DNA of 64,000 bases from Syntrophomonas sp. (GCA_016841245.1 JAENZN010000008.1:1-64000); one strand, 5' to 3'; shown: positions 16,636 through 26,625, counted from the stretch's first letter. The notes: generated from the sequence alone by a model not told the origin. Made by a program: numbers and translations.

Positions 16636-18804
16636 ATGAGCGACATCCTGGCGAAGCTTAATGAACAGCAGCGCAAAGCAGTGACTGCCACGGAAGGCTT
16701 CATACGCGTAATCGCGGGCGCGGGTTCCGGTAAGACCCGCGCGCTGTCACATCGCTTTGCCTATCTTGTCAATGAGATCGGCATTAAGCCTTCCAACATC
16801 CTCTGCGTCACATTTACGAATAAATCAGCCAATGAGATGAAACAGCGTATTCGCCGTCTTACCGGCGATAGTGATACAGGCTATATCAGTACTTTCCACA
16901 GCTTTTGCGTGTCAGTTTTACAGGAGGATATCAATGCTGTACAGTATCCCAAAAGTTTCCTGGTTCTTGATAATGCAGATATAGATGCGATGCTGACGAT
17001 CATCTATGAGGAGCGTGGTCTCACGCTGCGGCATATGACCTTCTCAAAAGCGCGAGACATGATCGAAATTCACAAGATATTTAAAATACCCGAGTACTAC
17101 GAGTATATGATAGCATTACCTCTGGAGGAACTTCATCAAAAGTACCTGAAGGCCTCGGAACCAAAGGACATTATATTCTGGGGATATCTCTATCAGGAAA
17201 AGAAATGCTTCGGCCTTGACTACAATGACCTGATCAAATATGTCCTGCATATCTTCGGCACTAACGAAGAGATCAGGTTGAAGTGGCAGCAGCGCTTGGA
17301 ATATATCATGATCGATGAGTATCAGGATATCGACGATTTGCAGTATCGTCTGATGAAGGTGTTGTGTGCATACCACAAAAATCTATTTATTGTTGGCGAT
17401 CCCGATCAGACCATCTACACCTGGCGTGGAGCCAACGTGCGGTATTTATTAGACTTTGACCAGGAGTTCCCTGAGGTCCAAACCATTATGATGATGCAAA
17501 ACTATCGGTCAACACCGCAGATTGTAGCCGTGGCTAACTCCTTGATAGAAAATAACAAAAATCGTATCAAAAAGGATTTGCTGCCCATGCTGCCGGACGG
17601 CGTACCGGTTGTATACCACCACGCCAAAACCTCAGAATTGGAGGCTAAATGGATCACATTGCAGGTTAAAGAGCTGGCCGATAAAGGTGTAAAACTTAGC
17701 GACATCACCATATTGTATCGTGCGCACTACATTACCCGTAAGCTGGAAGAGATTTTCCTGCAGGAAGAACTGCCGTACAAAATATACAGCGGGGTGCAAT
17801 TCTTCGGTCGAATGGAGATCAAAGACGCACTGTCCTATCTGCGAATGATAGTTTATAAGGACGACTTATCCTTCCTGCGGGTAGTCAACGTGCCCAAGCG
17901 CAATATTGGCAAGCGGCGGATGAGTTTTTTGCAGGACTACGCTGCTCGGAATCAGATTTCACTTTACGACGCTCTCGATAGAACGATAGATGATGAAATT
18001 TTTAAGAGCACTAAGGCGAAGCAATTCCTGGCTCTGATAGATCGTTTTTCCTCCGGCTATCAGGATATGCCCATCTCCGAGCTTCTAAACGCACTCCTTG
18101 ATAAGAGCGGATATGAAGCTATGCTCCGCACAGAGGGCAGCCAGGAACGATTGGATAATTTGGCAGAGCTGAAACAATCGGTTTATGAATACGAAACCTC
18201 CAGCGGCGAGGAATGCACGCTGGAAAACTATTTGACTCATGTGGCCTTGCTGACTAATACAGATGCGGCTTCTGATAATAAAGCTGTCAAAATGATGACC
18301 GTGCATGCAGCAAAAGGCCTGGAATTCCCATATGTGTTTCTCTGTAGCCTGGATGAAGGCGTGTTCCCATCTAAGAAGACTGCGACCATTGAGGGTATGG
18401 AAGAGGAACGACGGCTTGCATTCGTGGCGATCACCCGTGCGAAAAAGGGATTGTTCCTGACTGATGCAGAGGGACGAAATCTGGATGGTTCGTATAGGTA
18501 TCCGTCACGTTTCATTTTTAATATCAACCAAGCCTTGCTTGTTTACACGGACGAAATGGACGAAAGCCTGATCCATGAAGCAAATTGTAATATCAGCAGC
18601 AGCGAAAGAATGTTATCATCATCTTCCGAACCACCGTTTAAGGCGGGCGACCGTATTGTTCACAGTATAATGGGAACTGGGGAAGTAATAGATATCGACC
18701 GCGGCCAAGCCGTCTATTTAATCAAGTTCGATGATCTTAAAACGCAGCGAAACATCAGTTTTAAAGCAAAACTATATGCAGAAGAAATTAATGATCAGAT
18801 ATAA
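16636..18804 (+). CDS. UvrD/PcrA-like superfamily 1 DNA helicase
   Basis: This 722-residue 3'-5' helicase carries the Walker A AGAGSGKT (27-34), motif Ia TFTNKSANEM, motif II DEYQDID, motif III GDPDQTIYTWRGA, motif IV QNYRSTPQI, motif V VHAAKGLEF and motif VI ITRAKKGL. A short tudor-like C-terminal domain (GDRIVHSIMGTGEVIDI) resembles the PcrA C-terminus that contacts RNA polymerase. The core is shorter and diverged from housekeeping PcrA. It stands alone, so it may be a second, accessory helicase. The start is ATG at 16636. Confidence 0.9.
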   Translation: MSDILAKLNEQQRKAVTATEGFIRVIAGAGSGKTRALSHRFAYLVNEIGIKPSNILCVTFTNKSANEMKQRIRRLTGDSDTGYISTFHSFCVSVLQEDINAVQYPKSFLVLDNADIDAMLTIIYEERGLTLRHMTFSKARDMIEIHKIFKIPEYYEYMIALPLEELHQKYLKASEPKDIIFWGYLYQEKKCFGLDYNDLIKYVLHIFGTNEEIRLKWQQRLEYIMIDEYQDIDDLQYRLMKVLCAYHKNLFIVGDPDQTIYTWRGANVRYLLDFDQEFPEVQTIMMMQNYRSTPQIVAVANSLIENNKNRIKKDLLPMLPDGVPVVYHHAKTSELEAKWITLQVKELADKGVKLSDITILYRAHYITRKLEEIFLQEELPYKIYSGVQFFGRMEIKDALSYLRMIVYKDDLSFLRVVNVPKRNIGKRRMSFLQDYAARNQISLYDALDRTIDDEIFKSTKAKQFLALIDRFSSGYQDMPISELLNALLDKSGYEAMLRTEGSQERLDNLAELKQSVYEYETSSGEECTLENYLTHVALLTNTDAASDNKAVKMMTVHAAKGLEFPYVFLCSLDEGVFPSKKTATIEGMEEERRLAFVAITRAKKGLFLTDAEGRNLDGSYRYPSRFIFNINQALLVYTDEMDESLIHEANCNISSSERMLSSSSEPPFKAGDRIVHSIMGTGEVIDIDRGQAVYLIKFDDLKTQRNISFKAKLYAEEINDQI

Positions 18805-18860
18805 GAGCTGCCGGGGAGTGGGATTGTTGTCATTATTCGAGGACGAAACTTTCCCCCTGT

Positions 18861-19838
18861 CTATTCTTTTCCCAAACTGTTGTATACTGCCAATGCATCG
18901 GTAATATTGTATTGCTCGGATTCGTGATTACTTTTGGCGGAGGCTGTAACCAGGATATATTCCTGGTTACCTGCTTGCGCGAGGCTTGCGAGACACAGGC
19001 CGGCCTCATCGGTATATCCAGTTTTCCCTCCCAGAATTTTTCCTCCGGTAACCCTTGGATCGTCTAGTTTTTCAAACATTGTACTATAAAAGGTTATCCC
19101 ATCAGGGTGCTTATTCGTAGGCTGAGTGGAATGGCGGGATGACGTGAAAATCTTCCGGAAAGTATTATTCTGCAGTGCATAGCTAAGAAGAACAGCCAAA
19201 TCCTTGACAGTCGTATAGTGGTTTTCACTGTGAAGCCCGGTCGCATTTTCAAAATGGGTGTTGTCCATACCAAGATCGGCCGCCTTTAGATTCATTATTT
19301 GCACAAAATTTTGCTCTGATCCGGCAACCTGTTCAGCAAGTGCAATACAGCATTCCGCCCCGCTTGGCAGTATTACTCCGTATAACAGATCCATTGCTCT
19401 GACCTGCTCGTCCGCCTGAAAACCTGCCATTGCAGCGTTTGATTTGTACAAGTCCTGAAATATTGAATTGGAAAGTTTGATTTTCTCCTGCAGATCAGAT
19501 AGATTTTCTATTGCAACAATCGCTGTCATAATTTTAGTCAAAGAAGCCGGATAGATTTTTTCTTCGCTATTTTTTTGCATCAAAACAGTGTGATCCTTTA
19601 ATCGGATCAAGATCGCGTAAGGACTACTCAGTCTGTCGGAAGATATAGAAATAGATGAATCGTGTCCGGTCTTTAATAAAGGTGTCGATATGGTTCTATA
19701 GTCAGCGTATTTCTCCAATAAATGCTGGTTAACAAAAGTAGTGATGTATTGGTATGTAAAGACAGCTATGACAACCATTATCAGCAATGAAAGTAATATC
19801 CGCATTTTTGATTTTTTCTTTTTTGTTTTTCGTATCAT
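18861..19838 (-). CDS. Membrane-anchored serine D,D-carboxypeptidase (peptidase S11) in a Van-type regulatory cluster
   Basis: The protein has 325 residues, with a basic N-terminus and one membrane anchor (about 13-34), then an S11 domain. The active-site SLTK is at 99-102 and KTG is in ILGGKTGYTDEAG. The SxN box reads SGA (159-161), with Ala where Asn is usual, followed by ECC. It would remove terminal D-Ala from peptidoglycan pentapeptides outside the membrane. It directly follows a VanR/VanS-like pair on the same strand (82-bp gap), so it is probably their target, comparable in role to VanY-type enzymes. Mature S11 enzymes often have a C-terminal beta domain, which is absent here. Confidence 0.85.
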   Translation of the reverse strand: MIRKTKKKKSKMRILLSLLIMVVIAVFTYQYITTFVNQHLLEKYADYRTISTPLLKTGHDSSISISSDRLSSPYAILIRLKDHTVLMQKNSEEKIYPASLTKIMTAIVAIENLSDLQEKIKLSNSIFQDLYKSNAAMAGFQADEQVRAMDLLYGVILPSGAECCIALAEQVAGSEQNFVQIMNLKAADLGMDNTHFENATGLHSENHYTTVKDLAVLLSYALQNNTFRKIFTSSRHSTQPTNKHPDGITFYSTMFEKLDDPRVTGGKILGGKTGYTDEAGLCLASLAQAGNQEYILVTASAKSNHESEQYNITDALAVYNSLGKE

Positions 19839-19920
19839 AATAAAATTGCTCCTTATTCTGTGCTGATATTATTCAACCATAGAAAAAGAAGCGATTTTGG
19901 AAATCCTGCTTATGAATTTC

Positions 19921-21078
19921 TTAAGGTTTTCTTATTTCTTGATTTGAACTTGGCAGTGTCATAGTAAATACGGTATGTTCCTCGTTGCTCTCTGCTGTGA
20001 TCGTGCCGCCGTGCGCGGTAATGATTTCTTTAGCTATCGCCAGGCCTAATCCTGCTCCGCCTGTATTGGAGGAGCGAGAAGAATCCAAACGGTAGAACTT
20101 CTCAAAGATTGTATCAAGTTTATGCAATGGGATGGGGTTGCCTTGATTGGTAATGGTTATTATAATGTTTTTCTCCTGTTGTTCGGCGGAAATGTCAATA
20201 ACGCTGTTTTCAGGGCTATAGGATATCGCATTTTTCAGGATGTTGTTGAACACGCGGGCCAGTTTATCTGCATCTCCCGATAGAGTTAAACTCTTGGGTG
20301 CATTAACAGCCACCTGCTTCCCCTGAGGGGCCAGCATTGGATAAAATTCATCTGCTATCTGCTGAAGCATGAACGATAAATTGATTTTTTCCTTATTCAA
20401 AACGATAGTCTGAAGATTAAATCTTGTGATTTCAAAGAATTCATTAATGAGCTGCTCCAATCGATAAGCCTTTTCAAGAGTTATCCCAACATATTTTGCT
20501 TTCTGCTCTTGAGGCATATCCGGTGCTTCATCCAGAAGATTCAGATAGCCGATTACAGAGGTCAGCGGCGTTTTGAGATCATGGGCCAGATAAACAACCA
20601 AATCGTTTTTTCGTTGTTCTGCTTCCTTAGCGTCCCGATCCCGTTTCTCCAGAATATTCTTGATTTTATTGAGCTTTGCCGACATAAAATCCATTTCTGG
20701 AGATAATATTATTTCACGGTCTGATTCTTCTACCAGCTGATCCATTCCTGTACTGACTTCGTTAAAGTATTTTGTCATCCGTGAAAGTGCGTAATAAAAG
20801 ATCAACAGAAGTAAGATAAACATGCCCCCGGCCATCCATAAGGTCTTATTGTTGCGGAAGAGCTGCTGATACATATTCAAACTCTGGTCATATGATGCAT
20901 TAAATACGTTTTGACATAGAGCGATAAAACTTTCTGCAAAAGAAGCTTGGAAAAGACCATCAATCAACAAATGCTCAATGAATAAGCCCAGTAAAGGTGC
21001 GGCTATTGCGATCAATAACACTTGCAGAAATATTTTTCTCTTTAATTTACCAAAATCATTTGTCAATTTTATAGCCAA
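19921..21078 (-). CDS. VanS-like sensor histidine kinase
   Basis: The protein has 385 residues: two membrane helices (about 18-36 and 82-98) around a 45-residue outer loop, a HAMP-like linker, H-box YLAHDLKTPLTS with H166, an N-box NNILKNAISYS and a G-box GGAGLGLAIAKEI. The stretch LNLLDEAPDMPQEQKAKYV is almost word for word that of enterococcal VanS as I recall it. This family senses glycopeptides or cell-wall state. It overlaps the regulator gene by 23 bp. Confidence 0.88.
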   Translation of the reverse strand: MAIKLTNDFGKLKRKIFLQVLLIAIAAPLLGLFIEHLLIDGLFQASFAESFIALCQNVFNASYDQSLNMYQQLFRNNKTLWMAGGMFILLLLIFYYALSRMTKYFNEVSTGMDQLVEESDREIILSPEMDFMSAKLNKIKNILEKRDRDAKEAEQRKNDLVVYLAHDLKTPLTSVIGYLNLLDEAPDMPQEQKAKYVGITLEKAYRLEQLINEFFEITRFNLQTIVLNKEKINLSFMLQQIADEFYPMLAPQGKQVAVNAPKSLTLSGDADKLARVFNNILKNAISYSPENSVIDISAEQQEKNIIITITNQGNPIPLHKLDTIFEKFYRLDSSRSSNTGGAGLGLAIAKEIITAHGGTITAESNEEHTVFTMTLPSSNQEIRKP

Positions 21079-21763
21079 CTCCCCATACCGTTTTGATATA
21101 TTTAGGATTATCTGCGCTGTCGTGCATTTTTTCTCTTAAATGCCTAATATGAACCATAACCGTATTATTGTTGTTGGTAAAATACTTATCTCCCCATACC
21201 TCATGAAACAACTCCTCAGAGCCGACTACCCGTCCGCGATTTGAACAAAGAACCCAAAGAATTGAAAATTCCGTAGGAGTAAGAGATAGTTTTTTTTCAT
21301 TCAGTGTACATTCATGGGTATCCAGATCCAACACCAGACTCGAAAAGGCAATCAAGTGTTCTTCCTGAAACGGTTCCGAGGAATTATACTTGGTAAATCT
21401 CCTAAGCTGGGCCTTTACACGAGCAATCAATTCCAATGGACGGAACGGCTTGGTAACATAGTCGTCCGCACCTAATGTAAGTCCGGTAATCTTATCGATT
21501 TCTTCTTCCCTGGCTGTAAGCATAATCACCGGAAAATTATGTTTTTCCCTGATCTGCTGACAGATTGAAAAACCGTCTGCATCAGGAAGCATTACATCTA
21601 AAATGGCGAGATCCAATTTTTCATTTTCAATGCAGTTGAGAGCATCCTTACCATTATAGAATTTAAAGACCTTATAATTCTCATTCTCAAGATAAACTTC
21701 TACCAAATCAGCAATGGCTTGTTCATCATCAACTATCAAAATATTCGCAGCCAAAAGCATCAT
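21056..21763 (-). CDS. VanR-like OmpR-family response regulator
   Basis: The protein has 235 residues: a receiver with phosphoacceptor D56 (AILDVMLP) and K in YVTKPFRPLELIARVKAQLR, then a winged helix (SLTPTEFSILWVL, NTVMVHIRHLREKM, YIKTVWGVGYKI). The LTLGADDYVTKPFRPLEL and C-terminal stretches match VanR of vanA/vanB clusters very closely. It is the first gene of the three-gene set and probably activates it through the direct repeats upstream. No vanH, vanA/ligase or vanX gene is present nearby. Confidence 0.9.
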   Translation of the reverse strand: MMLLAANILIVDDEQAIADLVEVYLENENYKVFKFYNGKDALNCIENEKLDLAILDVMLPDADGFSICQQIREKHNFPVIMLTAREEEIDKITGLTLGADDYVTKPFRPLELIARVKAQLRRFTKYNSSEPFQEEHLIAFSSLVLDLDTHECTLNEKKLSLTPTEFSILWVLCSNRGRVVGSEELFHEVWGDKYFTNNNNTVMVHIRHLREKMHDSADNPKYIKTVWGVGYKIDK

Positions 21764-21795
21764 CTTCCTTCTTTTGAGTATATATCCCCATAATT

Positions 21796-21848
21796 ATTAT
21801 AATGTGAGGTATAAATCATTTCGTAGTTTTTCCTTAATAACACCTTAA
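21796..21848 (-). promoter_or_regulatory. Candidate VanR-type promoter with TTAAGG direct repeats
   Basis: On the minus strand TTAAGG occurs twice, 11 bp apart (complement at 21843-21848 and 21832-21837). A TATAAT -10 lies further down at 21801-21796, 33 bp before the vanR-like start. OmpR-family activators bind direct repeats spaced by one helical turn just upstream of or over a weak -35, which is the arrangement here. Confidence 0.5.
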
Positions 21849-22052
21849 GATTTTCTAAACATCGTAGGTGTCGGGGGAACGGGGGTGTCATCATACAAAG
21901 AGTAATGGGCCTATCCTGTTTTAAGCAGGTTTTCTTGAAGCTCTGGCGGGTGCTACTGCACCTTCTCTTTGATGCGGCGACATTTATTTTTGCATAATAA
22001 CCCCATATATGTTAACATTTGTATATAATAACCGTGAATGTATGGTTAATTT

Positions 22053-22640
22053 ATGAATATCACTTACCGTAAAGCTCATAACAACGAATGCTCGATGTTG
22101 GCTGAATACATTTATTATGCCTCTGACGGTATACTCGATTATCTTTTTAATGACACTATTCCCAATATGACAGTAACCCAACTGTTAACTTTTGGTTTAG
22201 CAGATGAGCAAAGGTATAACTCTTATAAAGGAGTTATTGTTGCCGAGTATAACTATAAAATTATTGGGATGATACAAGCTTACTCCAATATACATCACAA
22301 AATAGACGATGAAATGAGATCATTTATTCCAATGAAAAGACTCGAACGATTCAACGAGTTTTATAATTCCAGAGTTGATAATAGTTTCTTTATTAACGCA
22401 ATGTACGTCGATGAAGAATATCGACGTAAAGGTATTGCCAACAAACTTATTTCATTGGTCAGAGAAGAAGCCAAATCCTGTGGTTTTGATAAACTCAGCC
22501 TGTTTGTTTTATCAGATAACATATCTGCTCAAAAGTTATATCATTACAATGGCTTTAAAACCGTAAAAGAAATAGCATTTAATGATTCAGCAAAAATTAA
22601 GCATGAAGATGGATTTTATTTAATGTCTTGCGATATCTAA
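22053..22640 (+). CDS. GNAT-family N-acetyltransferase
   Basis: The 195-residue protein has the GNAT fold. The acetyl-CoA loop is in INAMYVDEEYRRKGIANKLI (R/Q-x-x-G-x-A), followed by the DNISAQKLYHYNGFKTVKE C-terminal motif. The N-terminal half (IYYASDGILDYLF) resembles acetyltransferases acting on small molecules or peptides, and the substrate is unknown. A strong hairpin terminator lies 160 bp downstream. It is transcribed divergently from the VanR-like operon. Confidence 0.8.
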   Translation: MNITYRKAHNNECSMLAEYIYYASDGILDYLFNDTIPNMTVTQLLTFGLADEQRYNSYKGVIVAEYNYKIIGMIQAYSNIHHKIDDEMRSFIPMKRLERFNEFYNSRVDNSFFINAMYVDEEYRRKGIANKLISLVREEAKSCGFDKLSLFVLSDNISAQKLYHYNGFKTVKEIAFNDSAKIKHEDGFYLMSCDI

Positions 22641-22798
22641 GTTGAGCATAAGGTTGTACAACCAATACATAAATAATATAGCGGAGGTAGATACCCCGAT
22701 AGCGATGACAGAATATGTTTTATCGAAAGAGCGAAATCCCTTATTGGGTATTCGGCTCTATTTCGCTATGAGAACCAACGTGAATAATATTATAGTTT

Positions 22799-22830
22799 AC
22801 CGGTCCCAGGCTTTGATTCCCGGGACCGGT
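22799..22830. terminator. Hairpin terminator between convergent genes
   Basis: ACCGGTCCC (22799-22807) pairs with GGGACCGGT (22822-22830), followed by ATCTTTTAATTT on the plus strand. The minus side is also AT-rich. It lies between the acetyltransferase and the convergent SLH protein gene and could serve both. Confidence 0.7.
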
Positions 22831-22889
22831 ATCTTTTAATTTACTATACAGCTTACTAGTGGCTGCGGCAATAAAATGCCATTTATTTT

Positions 22890-25049
22890 TTATCCGGCTG
22901 CCCGCAAGGTGCGGACTAAAACTGCGGCTGCTTCACCCCGGGTGATTATATGGGCAGGATTGAATTTCTGCCCCTCCCCTTTTATGATATCCAATCCCCA
23001 GGTCAAGGCAGCATATCCTTTCAAGTCCGGATCCAGAGCCTTATAGTCCTGATAGGGTGCCTGCAGGACCTGAGCCGGCATCTGAGCGATGTATTCCACC
23101 TCCAGCATGCGCACCATCAGTTTGGCCAGTATGTCCCGGGTCAATATGGTATCGGCTCTGAGGTCCTCCTGCAGCCATTTGTTGTCCCGGGCCTGTTTCA
23201 TGATTTCTTCATCGCTGGCTTCATCGGCACGGTAATAAGTGTTATCGACTTTGAGCATAGCCCGCAGGAAGGTAACCAGGTTTATCTCTTCCAGCGGGTG
23301 AAAGGCAGTACCGTATTCACACATGATACCCGCCTGACCCAGCAGCGATATTTCTTCCTCGGCGAAATGCCCCTTGATATCGGTGAATACAGTGGGTTCG
23401 GGATCAGGGGTGAGAGGAGTGCCGTCCCATCCCAGACTTTCACCGGTTACGGCATCGATCATTTCACTCTGCATTTCGGGTATCGGGGACTGGGGGCTGT
23501 ATATCAGGCGGAACTTACGGTTATTATCACTATAATCTTTGGTATATGACAAGGTCATCGGCTGCCGGGTAAGGAACACCTCACAGGCCTTATCCATCCC
23601 CATGACTTCATCTGTCGGAGGAAAATCTATCTCGGTCCAGTTAAGATAGTATGAATTTATTATATCGGTCCGGCTGTCCACTTCGATGTCAATGCCATCG
23701 GCGGGACAGGGAATTCCATCCACTAATCGTTCATAATGGAAGTACCATTGGTCGGGTATACTGTTCTCTTCTGCTGCGAGAAGTGTAGGACTGCCGCTGC
23801 TTTCATGGTCCAGCCGCAGTTCCTGATAGCGTTCAGGCTGGATCTGTTTCAGGAAACGCTCAGCTATCTGCTGTGCTTTATCCCGTGTAAGATCTGCTTT
23901 GGCATCACTTTCCCACGTGTCCTGATAAAAGCTAATCAATTCTCCGCTGGCAGCATTTACTCGGGCGCCCATGTAATTAGGGCCGTCGGTGTTGTCGGAG
24001 TTCGCCTGCCAGCTCAGGTTCCAGATGCGCATATCAGGATCGCTGTAATCCTGTCTCAGTCTTGCCTCGGTCAGTTCCATCCCGGACGGTACCGCAAACC
24101 ATTGCTTTACCACTGCAATCGCTTCTTCCTGGGAGATCAGGTTCAGGCTGCGCTCCACTTCTTGCTGTTCCTGCGGAGTCAGGGCCACTTCTTTAGCGGC
24201 ACTCTGTTCCTGTGCTCCCATGCCGCCGGATACTTTATCATAGAGGTAGGCTATTTCCTGCCGGTCCATGGGTTTCCCGGTGAGGGCATCGATAACCGCA
24301 TTGGAGGGATGGTTAATGCGGTAAACGAGTGTTACCGAGGGAAGCTCGTGGTCGGACTGTTTGTAGCTGGGGTTAATCAGGTACTGCAGTTCCAGCATCT
24401 CATTGCTTCCAAAAATGCTGCCGGCCTGCTGTTTGGATATAACCCCGGAGGCATCAGGGAGTTCATAGTTAGACCAGGTCAGACGGTAATAGGTCACCTG
24501 GCCGCTGGTATAATCGATATGAATTCGGGCGCCTTCATTCTCTACCGGTATACCGTTGGCTGTGCGCTGCCAATTGAGATTGTACTCATCGCTCTCCCAG
24601 CTGCCCAGGGCGATCACCTGCTCATCAGTGATCTCCTGCAGTTGATCATAGCGGTCAGGCAGCAATTCCTTTAAAAGCTGCTCCCCAATGTCCCGCGCCT
24701 CTTCCAAAGAGACCGTGGGAAATTTAGTCTCCGCTTCACTTTCCTGCCGGGAATTCATGGACAGAATTATGCCGGTACGGGCATCTACCTCGGCACTGAA
24801 GCGTCCGCTCGAATCTCCAGGGGCAACCCATCGCAAGGACCAGGCCTGCTCTTCCTCGGAACTCTGATAACCGGAAGAAAACTCGGTATAACCTGCCGGA
24901 ATGGTAAAATGCTCCTTCACGGTCTGAATAGCCTGTTCCAGGGAAACACCGGTCTCATCTGCTGCCGCTATGGTTCCGACCGGACAAAGAGTCAGCAGCA
25001 AAAGCAGGACCAATATCCCGCTGATTGAATACTTGATTTTACGCTTCAT
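22890..25049 (-). CDS. Secreted YcdB/YcdC-repeat protein with C-terminal SLH domains
   Basis: The 719-residue protein begins with a signal peptide (about 1-29, cleavage near TIAAADE). It is followed by repeated PepSY/YcdB-like units: SLEQAIQTVKEHFTIPAGY at about 36 and EEAIAVVKQWFAVPSGMEL at about 309. Each has a W..xW core and ARTGxI or AASGELI turns. The last 130 residues (from VFTDIKGHFAEEEISLL) form at least two SLH modules, ending IITRGEAAAVLVRTLRAAG. SLH modules anchor proteins to cell-wall polymers, so it is a cell-surface protein. Its biochemical role is unknown. PepSY-type domains are often linked to inhibition or folding of secreted proteases. Confidence 0.85.
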   Translation of the reverse strand: MKRKIKYSISGILVLLLLLTLCPVGTIAAADETGVSLEQAIQTVKEHFTIPAGYTEFSSGYQSSEEEQAWSLRWVAPGDSSGRFSAEVDARTGIILSMNSRQESEAETKFPTVSLEEARDIGEQLLKELLPDRYDQLQEITDEQVIALGSWESDEYNLNWQRTANGIPVENEGARIHIDYTSGQVTYYRLTWSNYELPDASGVISKQQAGSIFGSNEMLELQYLINPSYKQSDHELPSVTLVYRINHPSNAVIDALTGKPMDRQEIAYLYDKVSGGMGAQEQSAAKEVALTPQEQQEVERSLNLISQEEAIAVVKQWFAVPSGMELTEARLRQDYSDPDMRIWNLSWQANSDNTDGPNYMGARVNAASGELISFYQDTWESDAKADLTRDKAQQIAERFLKQIQPERYQELRLDHESSGSPTLLAAEENSIPDQWYFHYERLVDGIPCPADGIDIEVDSRTDIINSYYLNWTEIDFPPTDEVMGMDKACEVFLTRQPMTLSYTKDYSDNNRKFRLIYSPQSPIPEMQSEMIDAVTGESLGWDGTPLTPDPEPTVFTDIKGHFAEEEISLLGQAGIMCEYGTAFHPLEEINLVTFLRAMLKVDNTYYRADEASDEEIMKQARDNKWLQEDLRADTILTRDILAKLMVRMLEVEYIAQMPAQVLQAPYQDYKALDPDLKGYAALTWGLDIIKGEGQKFNPAHIITRGEAAAVLVRTLRAAG

Positions 25050-25210
25050 TTTCTCACTCTCCCGTTAATATTGGTATATTGGCAGGAGTGATCTATAATC
25101 TCCTGTTTACAATAATTACGTATTGATATGTACAAACTTACAAATATAATTGGATAAGTTATGAAGGTGATGACGATGCAAGGCGAAAACCGTCCCTTTG
25201 GTTGTCAAAT

Positions 25211-25240
25211 AAAAAATCCCGATGAGTTTATCACCGGGAT
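25211..25240 (-). terminator. Rho-independent terminator of trpB2
   Basis: On the minus strand ATCCCGGTGA (25240-25231) pairs with TCATCGGGAT (25225-25216, one G-U-type mismatch), followed by six T. It lies 24 bases after the TrpB2 stop codon. Confidence 0.85.
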
Positions 25241-25263
25241 CTGCATGTTTCTGTTTTCTTTTA

Positions 25264-26625
25264 TTAAACCTGGGGTAAGGATTTCAGGCTTTTTTGCAGT
25301 GCTTCTTCCGGGAATTCAACATCTTCGGTGTTCCCGGAAAGATAGTTGTCATAAGCTGCCAGGTCGAGATGCCCGTGGCCGCTGAGATTGAATACTATTG
25401 TTCTGGAGACTCCTTCTTCTTTGCCTTTAAGAGCTTCATCAACAGCTGCTCTAATAGCATGAGAAGATTCAGGAGCGGGCATGATACCTTCGCTCTGGGC
25501 AAATATCTGTGCAGCCGAGAAACATTCATTTTGCATTACGGCTCTAGCTTCAATCAGTCCATCGTAATATAGCTGAGAAAGCAGGGGAGATTCCCCGTGG
25601 TATCTCAAGCCGCCGGCATGAATGCCTGGGGGTACAAAATCATGTCCCAGGGTATACATTTTTAATAATGGGGTAAATCCTGCTACATCACCCAGGTCAT
25701 AGGCAAAAACGCCCCTGGTCAGTGTAGGACAGGCTGCTGGTTCAACCGCCAGCAAACGAACTTTCTTACCGCTGAGTTTATCCGGCACAAAAGGAAACGC
25801 AATCCCGGCAAAGTTGCTGCCGCCACCGCAGCATCCGATAACCACATCAGGATAGTCATCTACCATTTCCATCTGCATTTTAACTTCCTGCCCGATTATG
25901 GACTGGTGCAGACATACATGGTTCAAAACACTGCCCAGCGAGTATTTGGTATCCTCTCTGCCGACAGCATCTTCTACTGCCTCGCTTATAGCAAGACCTA
26001 GAGTACCCGGGGTATCAGGATTTTCGGCTAATGCTTTCCGGCCGCTTTCGGTAAGCGGACTGGGGCTGGATACACAGGTGGCACCATACATCTCCATAAA
26101 TATGCGGCGATAGGGTTTCTGATTGTAGCTGACCCTGACCATGTATACCATGGCTTCTATATCATACATTTTACATGCCAGTGATAAGGCTGTTCCCCAC
26201 TGTCCTGCTCCAGTTTCGGTAGTTATTCGCTTTATGCCCTGCATTTTATTGAAGAACACCTGCGGAATAGCAGAATTTAGTTTGTGGCTGCCTACCGGGC
26301 TAGCCCCTTCATATTTATAATAAATCTTACAGGGAGTATCCAGAGCTTTTTCCAACCCATGCGCTCTATAAAGCGGAGAAGGTCTCCATTTCTTGTATTC
26401 TTCATGTACTTCTTTAGGAATTTCAATAAAGCGCTCGGTAGACACTTCCTGAGCGATCAATTCATTGGCAAATATAGGTGCCAAATCTGCTGGCCCCAGG
26501 GGTTGTTTGGTTACGGGATTCAATCCTGGTGCTAAAGGTGTGGGCATATCTGCCTGGACATTATACCAGAATTTCGGTAATTTATCCTCCGGCAGTATGA
26601 TTTTGGTAAGCTCATCTTTACTCAT
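25264..26625 (-). CDS. trpB2: TrpB2-type tryptophan synthase beta chain (stand-alone)
   Basis: This 453-residue PLP enzyme is of the long TrpB2 class, with the PLP lysine in VGSHKLNSA (about residue 131) and the phosphate-binding loop [16 protein letters not shown] start and an N-terminal [13 protein letters not shown] segment separate TrpB2 from TrpB1. It joins indole (or O-phosphoserine-derived aminoacrylate in some archaeal relatives) with serine to make tryptophan. No trpA or other trp genes are adjacent. It is therefore probably used for indole salvage, or it acts with a distant TrpA. Monocistronic, with its own terminator. Confidence 0.92.
   Translation of the reverse strand: MSKDELTKIILPEDKLPKFWYNVQADMPTPLAPGLNPVTKQPLGPADLAPIFANELIAQEVSTERFIEIPKEVHEEYKKWRPSPLYRAHGLEKALDTPCKIYYKYEGASPVGSHKLNSAIPQVFFNKMQGIKRITTETGAGQWGTALSLACKMYDIEAMVYMVRVSYNQKPYRRIFMEMYGATCVSSPSPLTESGRKALAENPDTPGTLGLAISEAVEDAVGREDTKYSLGSVLNHVCLHQSIIGQEVKMQMEMVDDYPDVVIGCCGGGSNFAGIAFPFVPDKLSGKKVRLLAVEPAACPTLTRGVFAYDLGDVAGFTPLLKMYTLGHDFVPPGIHAGGLRYHGESPLLSQLYYDGLIEARAVMQNECFSAAQIFAQSEGIMPAPESSHAIRAAVDEALKGKEEGVSRTIVFNLSGHGHLDLAAYDNYLSGNTEDVEFPEEALQKSLKSLPQV

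Noticed and set aside
21900-21935. Small hairpin CCTG...CAGG with a following T-rich stretch between the VanR-like and acetyltransferase genes
   Set aside because: The stem is only four pairs, and no gene ends before it in the right direction.
22642-22839. 65-codon open frame after the acetyltransferase
   Set aside because: It runs through the terminator hairpin and has no recognisable motif.
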